In this document: positions 1 to 13,144 of the stretch, one piece after another
Numbering within the stretch: position 1 is the stretch's first letter
How the letters are laid out: every line of letters starts with the position of its first letter
Assembly: GCA_039720395.1 (NCBI GenBank)
Contig: CM077831.1
Span: 34,011,067 to 34,075,066 of the forward strand
Reading direction: 5' to 3'
From: Liquidambar formosana
Lineage: Eukaryota > Streptophyta > Magnoliopsida > Saxifragales > Altingiaceae
Length of the DNA: 64,000 nucleotides
The notes under the pieces: model-generated
What the model saw: only the letters and a program-made list of their open reading frames with translations
The model's database searches: none
What the model was told of the DNA's origin: nothing
Position numbers and translations under genes: made by a program

Positions 1-1165
1 GCCTAAGACAAGAAAATGGATTGCCCTCCTGCATTCAGGAAACTTCTAGGGTCAACAAAGTCTTCTTGGTGAACCCCAGCTTGAAAGAAACAAAGATTGC
101 TCTAACACTATGCAAGATACAGCATGAAGGAAAAAGTGTTACGTAATCAGCAGTCTAATCCATTTTGAATTTAAAGTTTTCCACATTCGCCGCGAATCAT
201 GTAGAAAATGAAATAGCCAGCCACAAGTCTTGCTTTGTGTACTTATTGGAAAGCAACCTATGATCTTAGCATAATGGCTAGGTTCCCCCCCCCCCCCCCC
301 CCCTTTTCTTTTTTTTTCTCTAACGAAATATCCGAGCATGTTACAGCAGTTGACCAATTTCGGCATACACATGCAATCTCCCGTCCCATTCTTACGGTCT
401 ATTACAGGAATAAATCACTAGGTATAGCCCCAAGGCAGTAGCCAAGGGCATTAAATATTGTCAATCCCTCACAAGATTGATCGACTGAGGACTACCAGTT
501 TCACACTAACATCAATCGACCGACCCCAATGACTGAGGCCGCCCAATAGGATGGATCAACCAACCCATGGATCAATCCATAACAAAGCATTTTGCATAGT
601 TAAATTATTTTTAAGCCCAAAGTACCCTATATGGATATATCAAGCTTCAATGAATTCATTGGTCTATAAGTCACCTAAATCACTTATCATCCTAAAGTGA
701 GATACTGAGATAAAAGCTTCCAAGACATGATCTTCAACAGCAAAGGGCTTGAAACTTCTCTCAATCTTGATCAATGAACTTCAAAGATGAATAACAAACA
801 TAAGGGCAATCTTAGAGAGAAAAAGAAGAGGGGGGGGGGGGGGGGGGGTGCAATCCTGACTCAGTTTTGAGTATGGAATTTGCCAGTCACAACTCATAAA
901 CATTAATCTTATAATATTGAGGAAAATTTTCAAATATATTACAATGTCATCATTGAATAAAAGATAAGAAGAGAATAGAATAGTACTGAACTGACAGTGG
1001 AAATAATAGTAGCATTTCATGGTAAGACCAGCCTTCGAGTTTGAGCCACATGGAGCCTGTCGCCGGTTGGGGTCAGACCATGATACTTGGTTCGATCGAC
1101 AGAAAGCCTTTCGCATTTGAGCCAAACATCAAACCCATTCTATGGTAAGACCAGCCATTCTATTC
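1..1165. repeat. LECRK upstream-flank repeat, copy 1
   Basis: The stretch from about 430 to 1165 matches 26885-27735, which lies upstream of the intact receptor kinase at 23343-25742. Shared phrases include the block around 440-560 and the block around 1020-1140. Positions 1-60 also resemble 25795-25870 and 37138-37220, both lying upstream of minus-strand LECRK sequences. I infer that another minus-strand LECRK lies just left of the window and that this is its 5' flank. The copy carries a C homopolymer at about 286-303 and a G homopolymer at about 829-848. No gene is seen. Confidence 0.6.
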
Positions 1166-1746
1166 CGGGTTTTGGAAAAGGAATTCCAATTTCCAGCAAG
1201 ATTGAGGAGGCAGACTCAATATAAGGAAAAATCTTGATTCAGCAACAATGGGTCATGGCACCGTCGCCATGGCATCGATCTTTCAAGCTTCAATTTCAAG
1301 CGAACAGTCCTTCTTGCCTTCTAGTTATTTATTTATTATTCTACTTTGGTTAGTCTGCTAATGGCTATAGGGTTGCTGTGCTCCCTTATTTTTATTTTTA
1401 TTTTTATTATTGTAGCTTAGTGATTTTTTTCTTTTTTTGGGTATGCTGTCAGATATTGTATTTAGATCTGCTAATGGCTATAGGGTTTGGTCTGAGTTTG
1501 TCACGAAGATGATGGGATTTTGTATTTTGCTTTGCTATTTTTGATTTTCTACATATTTCCTCTATTTTTGTAGGTTTTTTGGTTGAGTTATGTGTTGTTC
1601 TGGTAGCTGTGGAGTATGGTTTTACTTTTCTAGGTTGAATCTGATTGGTGGTGTTTGGTGCTTGGGATAGTTCTTTGTTTTGGAGCTCACCACCTTGTAA
1701 TAGTAGAGTTCTAGGTCCTATCATTTGTCTGTGTAGATATATGAAA

Positions 1747-2635
1747 GGACGTGGCTATTTACACAACGTTTTTTCCTTTATACACACACTTGTTTTGTAC
1801 ACACACCATTTAATTTTAAAAATCACACTTTTACTTTATACACACTCTATAATATTTAAACTAACCCTAACCTTAACCCCAAAAAGTTCAGTGTATTTAA
1901 GCTAAATATATTGTATTTGCTTAGTACATTATGAGTAAACAATTGCAAAAATTTTAGTTGGTGTGTGTCGAACAATGTCAAATTGTTCTGTAGAAACAAA
2001 CTGAACATTTTATATTCGTTTAGTAAACCAAGTCTGAACCAATCATGATTCACAAACGAAACTCAACTTCACTTGATGAAGAAAAAAGTTCGGAACATTT
2101 GAGCTGGACATATTATATTTGTTTAGTACATTATGATTGAACAATTGCAGAAAATGTAGTTGGTATGTCCCAAACAACTTTAAAATATTGGGTTAAAACA
2201 GTCTAAACATTTTAAGTTTGTTTGATATACCAGGCTTGAACAAAATGCGATTCACAAATAAAACGTACTCAACAACTTTTGATGAGAAAAAACATATTTT
2301 TTCAACACTAGAAGCATTTAAATTAACTATTTGCTCGTCCATTGTTCAAAAAAGCATAAAAACACGAACAATAATTAAGGTTTAAGAGATATTATAGATT
2401 AATGGTTAGGGTTTGTAAGAGAGTAAGGATATATGAATGAAGGAAGCAAAGGGTTTTGAGTGAGTGAGTTTTCATGATTATAATTATGTGTGGTAGGTGT
2501 GTAAAGTAAATTTGTGTTTTTATTTAAATCACTTTGTCCTTCACTATCATTTTACTCAAGATAGAATAGTAATAAAAAAATTCATTAAATGATGTGTGTA
2601 TAAAGAAAAAAAACATAGTGTAAATAGCCGCACCC
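1747..2635. mobile_element. Mutator-type MITE (non-autonomous MULE)
   Basis: Terminal inverted repeats of about 43 bp begin GGACGTGGCTATTTACAC on the left and, read on the other strand, GGGTGCGGCTATTTACAC on the right. A 9-bp direct repeat TATATGAAA flanks both ends (1738-1746 and 2636-2644), the target-site length expected for MULEs. The 889-bp interior has no credible ORF. It contains two diverged tandem copies of about 200 bp (roughly 1885-2080 and 2085-2285). Confidence 0.85.
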
Positions 2636-2644
2636 TATATGAAA

Positions 2645-3968
2645 ATTTAGTTATAAGCGGCTGAAACTCTTATTACCCCTGTACATTTTGCTAATGGGTT
2701 TGCAAATTGTAATGTTATTTCTATTTGTTTTGCGTAAACTGTGGTGAACTGCATGTTTTGAATACTATTGTGAAGTGGGTCACTACGGACATGATATGGG
2801 TGTTTAAGATCTTTTCTATTTTATGGGACTAAGGCCTATTAGTTAATACTTGCAATCCTTTGAATCCAACTAACTAACATAAAGATTGTTATTTAGGTTT
2901 GTTAATCACTTTTAAAGAGAAATGAACCTTCCAATTAATTAATTTGTCTAATTTTATATTATTACAATCACCTAGGTATAGAATTGTTTCATCCTATTAA
3001 TTGTACTTACAATCGATTTTCCAATGAGTGGCAACTAAGATTATCAGAGAAAGTATAGACAATGGTTTTGGAAAACAAAATGTCAGGAAAATAAAATGGA
3101 AGATTCAGTAATAAACTAGAACCATGTGAACCTTTTAGACACTAAATTCCATAAAAGGCGTGGCAGGGGTTGCCAGTTGAATTTGTTGGATGGAATGGCT
3201 AGTATATTTAAGTAGGCAGTGTGGCATACGGCCTGCTCTCCATCAAGGATGATGATCTATTATCATTTGAATGTTAATTTTTTAGAAAGTGGGACAAACA
3301 TAGAAATGCAAGTTTCTTTGCCTTATAATATTATTTTTAAATGCAGAACTGGCTACACTAGGTGTGCTATGGGCTGTTAGATATTTTGGCTGCTCTGTTT
3401 TGATGGTTCTTGGTTCCTGTGGTTGTTTTTTAGGTTTATCTTGGAGGCTTTGCTTTCTTTCAAAGTTTTTTTACCCTTGGTTTGTTTTCTGTTGGTCCTA
3501 TTAGGTTGTTGGCAATTTTTTGTGGCTGCTTTCAATTTGGGGTTTTGGTCTTTCCTAGGGCTGAGGTTGGGTGTGTTCTTTGAGGTCTTTGGCTAAGGCT
3601 AATGCCATATTAGCCATTTGAGTTCTTTGGTTTAGGCTGGGTATATCTCTTTAAGTTCATTGTATCTACTAGTTTGTAGGATTGGTTGTATATAGAGTTG
3701 TTCTGCTTTAATGCTGGAGGGATGGTTTATTTGTTTGATTTGTTAGTAATTGTTTACATTTTATCAATAAATTTTTCCTTTACTGATAACAAAAAAACAA
3801 AGAAAAACCAGCGAAGCAGTAAAAAAGAAACCCAAATTGTTTTTTCTACATTAACATGCATAGCTTCATTTGATCTTGATATCTCTCTACCCATGGAAAC
3901 TCTTTTAGTCTTCTTACACAAAAATATTATGAAGTGAGTGCAAATGAAGTTCAGGTTAGATGGTAAAA
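2645..3968 (+). other. Intergenic; LINE-3'-end-like sequence
   Basis: No gene is supported here. From about 3350 to 3810 the plus strand is unusually G/T-rich and ends with an AATAAA-like run and an A-rich tail, the composition of a plant L1-type LINE 3' end. A similar G/T-rich stretch at 1300-1740 repeats the phrase CTGCTAATGGCTATAGGGTT twice (about 1355 and 1469). Assignment to LINEs is by composition only. Confidence 0.35.
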
Positions 3969-4488
3969 TGATGCAGATTGCATCGGCATACGCACCATGA
4001 GCTGTTGGACGTCTTGCTGCTGAATGGGAATTCTAATTTATTTAGATATTTTAGGAGTCTTTATTATTATTATTTAATTATTGCTTTTAATTTAATTTGT
4101 TTCCTAGGTAGTTTGATATTTTCTTGTTCTAGTAGAACTAGGTTGTCTTGTTCTAGTAGAACTAGGTTTTTCTTCTTACTTGTTCTAGTAGAATTAGGTT
4201 TTCTTGTTCTAGTAGAACTAGGTTGTCTTGTTCTAGTAGAATTAGATTTTTCTTATTAGTTTTCTATATAAAGGGATGTAAGCCTTATGGCAAATGGTGT
4301 TAAGTTCAAAACTTTGATTATTTGATTAATAATATTGAGAGAGAGAGTTCTCCTTTATTTTCCTACTTTCATGTTCTTGAGAGAATATTGATTGTGGTTG
4401 CCTACTATCTGGCATTGTTCTTGCGACAATCAACAGATTGGTGGATGCTTGTTTGTTTTTTGGTGAGCTAGTCTGGACCGCTGCATCA
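3969..4488 (+). repeat. Ty3 element LTR 1 (outer left)
   Basis: This LTR begins TGATGCAGATTGCATCGG and ends GCTGCATCA. Its U3 holds five copies of a 22-bp unit around TTGTTCTAGTAGAACTAGG (4124-4253), followed by a TATA box at about 4264. It is followed by GTTGGTA, the first bases of the primer binding site, and then directly by the 3' end of pol. No convincing target-site duplication was found. Confidence 0.85.
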
Positions 4489-4607
4489 GTTGGTAGTATT
4501 CGTACTCATAGTTTGTTTGATATCAAGCACTTGATTCTTTATCATGAAGATAGCTTCGAGGATGAGGCTATGAATTTGAGGGCGAATTCTCTCCAAACAG
4601 GGGAGAA
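4489..4607 (+). mobile_element. Internal remnant of a Ty3 element between two LTRs
   Basis: Only 119 bp separate LTR 1 from LTR 2. They start with the primer-binding-site fragment GTTGGTA and continue in the last codons of pol, encoding a diverged version of the HDVFNVKHLVPY region, followed by the polypurine tract before 4608. This is a deleted internal region, about 4.4 kb shorter than the neighbouring one. Confidence 0.8.
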
Positions 4608-5080
4608 TGATGCAGATTGCATCGGCATACGCACTATGGGCTATTGGACGTCTTGCTGCTGAATCGGGATTCTAGTTTATTTAGATATTTTAGGAATCTT
4701 TATTATTATTATTTAATTATTGCTTTTAATTTAATTTGTTTCCTAGGTAGTTTGATATTTTCTTATTCTAGTAGAATTAGGTTTTCTTGTTTTAGTAGAA
4801 CTAGGTTGTCTTGTTCTAGTAGAACTAGGTTTTTCTTATTAGTTCTCTATATAAAGGGATGTAAGCCTTATGGCAAATAGTTTTTTTTCAGACTTTGATT
4901 ATTTGATTAATAATATTGAGAGAGAGAATTCTCCTTTATTTTCCTACTTTCGTGTTCTTGAGAGAATATTGATTGTGGTTGCCTACTATCTGGCATTGTT
5001 CTTGCGACAATCAATAGATTGGTGGACGCTTGTTTGTTTTTTGGTGAGCTAGTCTTGACCGCGTATTTTCCGCTACATCA
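4608..5080 (+). repeat. Ty3 element LTR 2 (5' LTR of the long copy)
   Basis: It starts TGATGCAG and ends CGCTACATCA, immediately before a primer binding site. Its U3 has only three of the 22-bp units (about 4764-4835) where LTR 1 and LTR 3 have five. A TATA box lies at about 4849. Its first 60 bases match LTR 1 but not LTR 3, while its last 30 bases match LTR 3 but not LTR 1. Confidence 0.85.
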
Positions 5081-5081
5081 G

Positions 5082-5095
5082 TTGGTATCAGAGCC
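5082..5095 (+). other. Primer binding site (initiator Met tRNA)
   Basis: TTGGTATCAGAGCC directly follows LTR 2. It matches the 3' end complement of plant initiator methionine tRNA, the usual primer of many plant LTR retrotransposons. Confidence 0.9.
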
Positions 5096-5113
5096 CAGTT
5101 CGTTCTTGCCGTC

Positions 5114-8100
5114 ATGCCAAGACGAGGAGGAGGACGTGTCGGAGGCCGTGAAGCCAATCTGGAGGACGTGCATTATCGCGAGGACATGGCCCGAATGCGA
5201 CAAGAACTTTTAGACGAGCTACGAACTGAACTCAAAGGACAACATCTTGAAGGCAGACGTGGTCGTCGATCTCCGTCTCTACATTCTGTAGAGGTAGAGA
5301 GTGTTGGGGGTGAAAACGAGGATTCTGACACCGAATTCGCTCCGCGAGGGAGGCGCAAGCCTAGAGGTAATAATCGTGATTATCATAATTTTGACAATCC
5401 TTATGCTGACTATGTCCCGCAAGGGAGAATGAGGCAAAAGGGCGAGGAATCTAGGGTTGTAGATGATACTCGACGATGGGAGAGTGGCATAAGGGTTGAT
5501 ATTCCAGAATTTTCAGGTACGTTACAACCTGATGAATTTTTGGAATGGATTTTTACTGTGGAAGAAATTTTAGATTTTAAGGAGGTTCCTGATAATCGAA
5601 GGGTTCCGTTGGTGGCTACGAGATTTCGTATGAGGGCTGCTTCTTAGTGGCAAAAATTGAAAACAACCCGTAGTCGACAAGGAAAGTCAAAAATTAATTC
5701 ATGGGAAAAATTAAAGAAGCATCTGCGTGGAGAGTTCTTACCGTATAATTATACAAGAACGATGTACCAGAGGTTGCAGAATTTGCGGCAAGGAACTCGG
5801 ACGGTTGATGAGTATACTACGGGATTTTATAAATTGGTGTCTCACAATGATTTGGCTGAAACAGAGGATCAATTAGTGTCTCGTTATATTGGAGGTTTGC
5901 GTGATCAATTTCAAGATACTTTAAATTTATTTGACCCTTATTCTGTATCAGAGGCGCACCAAAGGGCTATTCAATTGGAGAAGCAATTCAATCGCAAGCA
6001 TGGAGTATCACCATGGAATGGTGGTAGTCAAAGTGTTCGCATCCCGCCAACCCAAAGTAGACCGACGCCTGTGAGGAATCCGACACAGTCAGCACCGACG
6101 GCTAGACCACCTGTTGGAGGTCAACCCCCTAGGACAGCTGGACCTAGCACTAGTGGTGTTCGTTGTTTCACGTGTGGTGAGTCCGGGCATCGCATGGCAG
6201 AGTGCAAGAAAGGTGGGCGTTATGGTAAAGGGCTATTCGTAGAGAATGAAGAATTTGTGGGTGATCATGATTATGAAATTGAGGGTGAGCCGCACTTTGA
6301 TATGACTGAGGGTGACCATTCGCCTGAAGAGCAAGTTGAGGGTGACCAAGGGCAATTACTTATGGTGCGTAGAGCTTGTTTCACTCCTAGAGAAGTCAAT
6401 GGAGATGCATGGCTTCGTAGTAATATTTTTCAGTCAACATGCACTATTGGCGGAAAAGTATGCAAATTTGTTATTGATTCTGGGAGCTGCGAGAATGTAA
6501 TTGCCGAAGAAGCTATCAGAAAATTGGAGTTGGCTACTGAGCAACATCCTAATCCCTATAAGCTTTCGTGGCTAAAGAAGGGTACAAAGGTAACCGTTTC
6601 AAAACGTTGCTTAGTTACTTTCTCTATTGGTTCTACTTATAAAGATAAAGCATGGTGTGATGTAGTTCGTATGGATGCATGCCATTTATTATTAGGTAGA
6701 CCTTGGCAATTTGATAGGGGTGTTGCACATGATGGGAGGAAAAATACATATAGCTTTTTGTTTAACAATGTTAAAATTGTTTTACTCCCTAATAAAGAAT
6801 TGGCACCTAAATCTAGTGGAGAAAAAAATACAAATTTATTGTCTATGCATAAATTTGTCGAGGAAGCAATTGAAACTGGGATGGTTTATGTGCTGATGGG
6901 TAAAGAAACTATTGAAGGGAATGGTGAGAAAATTCCTGAGCCTGTTAAAAAAATTATTGGTGAGTACAAGGATCTTTTTCCTAGTGAGTTACCTATGGGG
7001 TAACCACCTCTTAGGGACATTCAGCATCAAATTGATCTTGTGCCAAGATCCAATCTACCTAATCGACCTCACTATCGTATGAGTCCTAAAGAGCATGAGG
7101 AGTTGAGGCGTCAAGTAGAGGAGTTGTTGGTTAAAGAACACATTAGGGAAAGCTTGAGTCCCTGTGCTGTACCTGCGTTGCTTACACCTAAGAAGGATGG
7201 GTCTTGGCGTATGTGTATTGATAGCCGAGCAATAAATAAAATAACTATGCGTTACAGATTTCCTATTCCTCGGTTGGATGATTTGTTAGACCAATTGGGT
7301 GGAGCTACTGTGTTCAGTAAATTGGATTTGAAAAGTGGATATCATCAGATTCGTATCCGAGAGGGTGATGAATGGAAGACTGCTTTCAAGATTCGTGAGG
7401 GGTTATACGAGTGGTTGGTGATGCCATTCGGACTTTCTAATGCTCCGAGTACTTTCATGCGTGTGATGAATTAGATATTTCGGCCATTCATTGGGAAGTT
7501 TGTGGTAGTTTATTTTGATGATATTCTTATTTATAGTGCTAATCCTATTTTGCATCTTGAGCACTTGAGACAGGTTTTGTCAGTTTTGAGGAAAGAGAAC
7601 TTCTTTGTTGCATTGCAAAAGTGCTACTTCATGACTGACAAAGTTCTATTCCTTGGGTATATTGTTTCAAAGGATGGAATTTCTGTTGATAAATCTAAAG
7701 TGGAGGCAGTCAAGCAATGGCCCATACCTACCACTGTGACTGAAGTGCGTAGTGTTCATGGGTTGGTATCATTCTATAGGCGTTTTATTCCAAATTTCAG
7801 CACTATTATGGCGCCTATTACAGACTGCATGAAGATGGGAAAGCTTACTTGGACTGAAGCTGCTACAAGGGCTTTTCATGTGATAAAGTACAAGCTCACT
7901 ACAGCTCCCGTGCTAGTGCTTCCGAATTTCTCAATACCATTTGAGCTTCATTGTGATGCATCTAAAGTAGGTATTGGAGGGGTTTTGAGTCAAGATGGGA
8001 GACCCGTGGCATACTACAGTGAGAAATTGAATGGGTCTAAACTGAACTATAGTACCTATGATGTGGAGTTCTATGCCATTGTTCAAGCATTGAAGCGTTA

Positions 8101-9673
8101 GAGTTCTTATCTAGCCTACAACGAATTTATTTTGTATTCAGATCATGATGCTTTGAAGCACCTCAATAGTCAAGCTAAGCTGAATTCTAGACATGCTGGT
8201 TGGGCAGCTTATTTGCAACAATTTACATTTGTTATCAAGCATCAATCTGGGGCATTGAATAAAGTGGCAGACGCGCTTAGTAGGCGTACTTCTTTGCTTA
8301 CTACCATGAAGACAAAGGTACTTGGTTTTGATACTTTTAATGAATTATTGTCTACTGATCCATATTTTTCTTCTATTATGGATGATGTAAGGGAAGGTAG
8401 ACGCGTGGATTTCATTATGCATGATGGTTTTCTTTTCAAAGGAAATTTGTTGTGTATACTTGAGTGTAGTTTGCGCCTGAAAATTATAACGGAGCTACAT
8501 AATGAAGGTCACATGGGGAGGGATAAGACGCTGCAGTTGGTAATGCGTACTTATTTTTGGCCATCTATGCGAAAGGAGATTGCTAAGTTTGTGGATCGTT
8601 GTAGGGTATGTCAAATTTCTAAAGGCACTGCGACTAATGCTGGGTTGTATATGCCTTTACCTATACCTACACAACCGTGGACTGATGTGAGTATGGATTT
8701 TGTCTTGGGGTTACCACGTACACAAAGGGGTGTGGATTCTATTTTTGTAGTGGTGGACCGATTTTCTAGGATGGCGCATTTTATTCCTTGCAAGAAGACT
8801 AGTGATGCACTGCATGTGGCTCAACTATATTTTCAAGTGGTGTATCGTTTGCATGGTTTGCCAATGACTATAGTTTCCGACAAGGATTCTAAGTTCCTTA
8901 GTCATTTTTGGAGATACTTGTGGAGGCTTGCTAATACAAAGCTTGATTTTACTAGTGCCTATCATCCGCAGACGGACGGTCAGACAGAAGTTGTTAATCG
9001 TTCGTTGGGAAATCTCTTGAGATGCTTAGCTGGAGACCATGGGAAGAATTGGGATCAAAGATTGTACCAAGCTGAGTTTGCTTTCAATCGTTCTATCAGT
9101 CGTAGCACTCAATTTAGTCCGTTTTATATTAATTATGGCTACAATCCGAGATCGCCACTTGACCTTGCGCCTGTTCCTGACTTAAAGCGTGTGAATGCAA
9201 AGGCTGAAGATTTTATTGCTCAAATTCAAGCAATTCACAAAGCTACTTTCAAGAATTTGCAAGAGGCTACTTTGAAGTACAAGCAAGCTGCTGACAAGAA
9301 GAGGCGTTTGGTGGAGTTTGATGTAGGAGATTTTGTCTATGCCATCTTGACAAAAGATAGATATTCTGTGGGAGAGTACAACAAGTTGGCTGCAAGGAAA
9401 ATTGGACCATTGGAGATCATTGAGAAGATTAATCCTAATGCTTACCGTTTGAAGCTTCCAAGTCATATTCGCACTCATGATGTGTTCAATGTCAAGCATT
9501 TGGTCCCGTACAATGGAGATAGCTCGAAAGATGAGGTTGCGAATTCGAGGGCGAATTCTCTCCAACCCGGGGAGGATGATGCAGACCGCATCGCGTGTTT
9601 AGCCTTGAAGTTCTTAGAAGTGATGGATCGTCGAGAGGTCAAGCGAATGGGCTATTTTCGGGATTTTTATTAA
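5114..9673 (+). pseudogene. Ty3/gypsy gag-pol with four in-frame stops
   Basis: One reading frame runs from 5114 to the stop at 9671-9673, interrupted only by stops at 5645, 7001, 7472 and 8099. No frameshift is seen. Domains in order: gag; a zinc knuckle CFTCGESGHRMAEC near 6163; an aspartic protease with DSG near 6478; reverse transcriptase with YFDDILIYS near 7509; RNase H from about 7945; integrase with an HHCC finger (8500-8620) and a DDE core (from about 8675). No chromodomain is visible after the integrase C-terminal region. The frame runs 97 bases into LTR 3. Three stops replace positions where related elements usually have Trp or Gln, as expected from C-to-T or G-to-A decay. The element cannot make its own polyprotein. 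Confidence 0.9.
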
Positions 9674-10128
9674 TTTAGCTTAGTTTAATTTATTAGTTAT
9701 TTTAAGGCTTTATTATTATTATTTAATTATTGCTTTTAATTAATTAGTTTCCTAGAGAGTTAATTCTTTCTTGTTCTAGTAGAACTAGGTTGTCTTGTTT
9801 TAGTAGAACTAGGTTTTTCTTCTTACTTGTTTTGGTAGAATTAGGTTTTCTTGTTCTAGTAGAACTAGGTTATCTTGTTCTAGTAGAACTAGGTTTTTCT
9901 TATTAGTTCTCTATATAAAGGGATGTAAGCCTTATGGCAAAGGGTGTTAAGTTGATTATTTGATTAATAATATTGAGAGAGAGAGTTCTCCTTTATTTTC
10001 CTACTTTCGTGTTCTTGAGAGAATATTGATTGTGGTTGCCTACTATCTGGCATTGTTCTTGCGACAATCAACAGATTGGTGGACGCTTGTTTGTTTTTTG
10101 GTGAGCTAGTCTTGACCGCGTATTTTCC
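9577..10128 (+). repeat. Ty3 element LTR 3 (3' LTR)
   Basis: It begins TGATGCAGACCGCATCGCG after the purine tract GGGGAGGA (9569-9576). It has five 22-bp U3 units (about 9770-9900) and a TATA box near 9911, and its R-U5 is almost identical to LTR 2. Compared with LTR 2 its first 100 bases are different and longer, and its final bases are replaced: it stops matching at TATTTTCC. The phrase CATCGCGTGTT occurs both near its start (9589) and just after its end (10128). Confidence 0.8.
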
Positions 10129-10399
10129 ATCGCGTGTTGGAATAGGAAATAACATTTGACATGCGGGAATCATACTCTATGTTTGGGTTGGATTCCCCAT
10201 AAAGGCATTTGTCTTCAATCTGACCTAGTACCCATGAAAGAAATAAGGAAAATAATAGTCTCATCATAGTATACTGATAGAAATGTCCAAAAGACAAAGA
10301 ACAAACCTTGGTTAGAGCTTTATAAGTAACATTGCAAAAGGAAATGGATAGTTGCTAGGGAGCCGGATTGAATATTTTTAGAAGACACCTACATGAGTT

Positions 10400-10570
10400 G
10401 AGCAAAGATCATAGCTTGGATATCTTGATTCTCAGGGAAACCAAGGCTAATTAGGAGAGCGTGAGCCAAGTTTCAACCTCACTGGTTTTCATGAGATTCA
10501 TAAAGTGGAATGTAGAGGTATGCAAGTGATATGTGGTTCCCTATGGAATCCCATTAACAGAAAATCGGGG
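10400..10570 (+). pseudogene. LINE endonuclease fragment
   Basis: Plus-strand translation, with a stop and at least one frameshift, gives pieces resembling the L1-type endonuclease: ILILRETKAN followed in another frame by TGFHEIHKVECRGMQ and a SLWNP-like motif. The spacing fits the family pattern (ETK, then LGF, then G-GG-W-LWNP). The rest of the LINE is not visible. Confidence 0.45.
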
Positions 10571-10734
10571 CAGACAAGCTCACTCTGCAAAGGCCTAATA
10601 CGCTCTTTGTATCCAATTTTTCTATAATACCTCTATCTACTATTTTGTATATATTTTTCAGTAATTAGTTTAATTTAATATTAGCTCAATGTGTGAATAG
10701 ATAATAATAGGGTTGAAATTTTCTTAGCACAAGA

Positions 10735-10862
10735 ATTGCTTGGTTTGTGGCATAACCTAAACTAAGTTGATTACTCTCTTATGGTCGCTATCACGACTTG
10801 AAACCTGTGCACTCGTGCTTAGTAAACCAAAGGTTTTACCATTGCACCAGAAGCTGGCCCCT
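10735..10862 (-). mobile_element. tRNA-derived SINE-like element
   Basis: On the minus strand, TGGTGCAATGGTAA resembles a Pol III A box, and GGTTTCAAGTC, about 45 bases later, a B box. The start GGGCCAGCTTCTGGTGCAATGG is typical of plant tRNA-derived SINEs. No tRNA fold, A tail or target duplication was verified. The rest of 10140-11364 shows no supported gene. Confidence 0.45.
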
Positions 10863-11364
10863 AAATTATAAAGCAAAGTAGTAAGTCATACAATATATTA
10901 ATGGAGAAAAACAAATTGCAAAACTTTAAGGTTTTAACTCATGCCTAATGCTCGAACAAGATTATATTGCAAACTGCGTGGATAAGTGATTCTATTAATT
11001 TTACAACTTATAAGTGACCTAGGAATGAGAAATAAAAATACATGATACTAATAATAATCATGAAATTATTTATCATACAAATTTTGTTTTTTTACAATTT
11101 TTATATCAAAATTATTATTGCTACAACTATTATCTGTGTTACAATACAAGCACTTCAAATATAACCCCCTACTGAAGAACTTGAACCCTGAATCTTTCCC
11201 CACTGAAGGAGAAGTGCCACCATTGACAGATTTTAAATTATTAACCATGAAAGTTTCAGACTTCCATCACTACATACATATCCACTCTATTCAAAGTAAT
11301 TTAAAGTTCACATCATTTGTGAGTTGAGACAATTTAACTACTCAAAGTAGCGAAGAAAATATAA

Positions 11365-13144
<1,780 letters not shown>

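Noticed and set aside
781..1125. ORF with a Pro run, and the ORF at 235-441
   Set aside because: Produced by homopolymer G or C tracts in a repeated flank; no homologous structure in the second copy.
10106..10297. Minus-strand ORF with a signal-peptide-like start and an MSNVIS phrase as in the kinase last exon
   Set aside because: The shared phrase is only about six residues, and the ORF overlaps the LTR 3 boundary; no further support.
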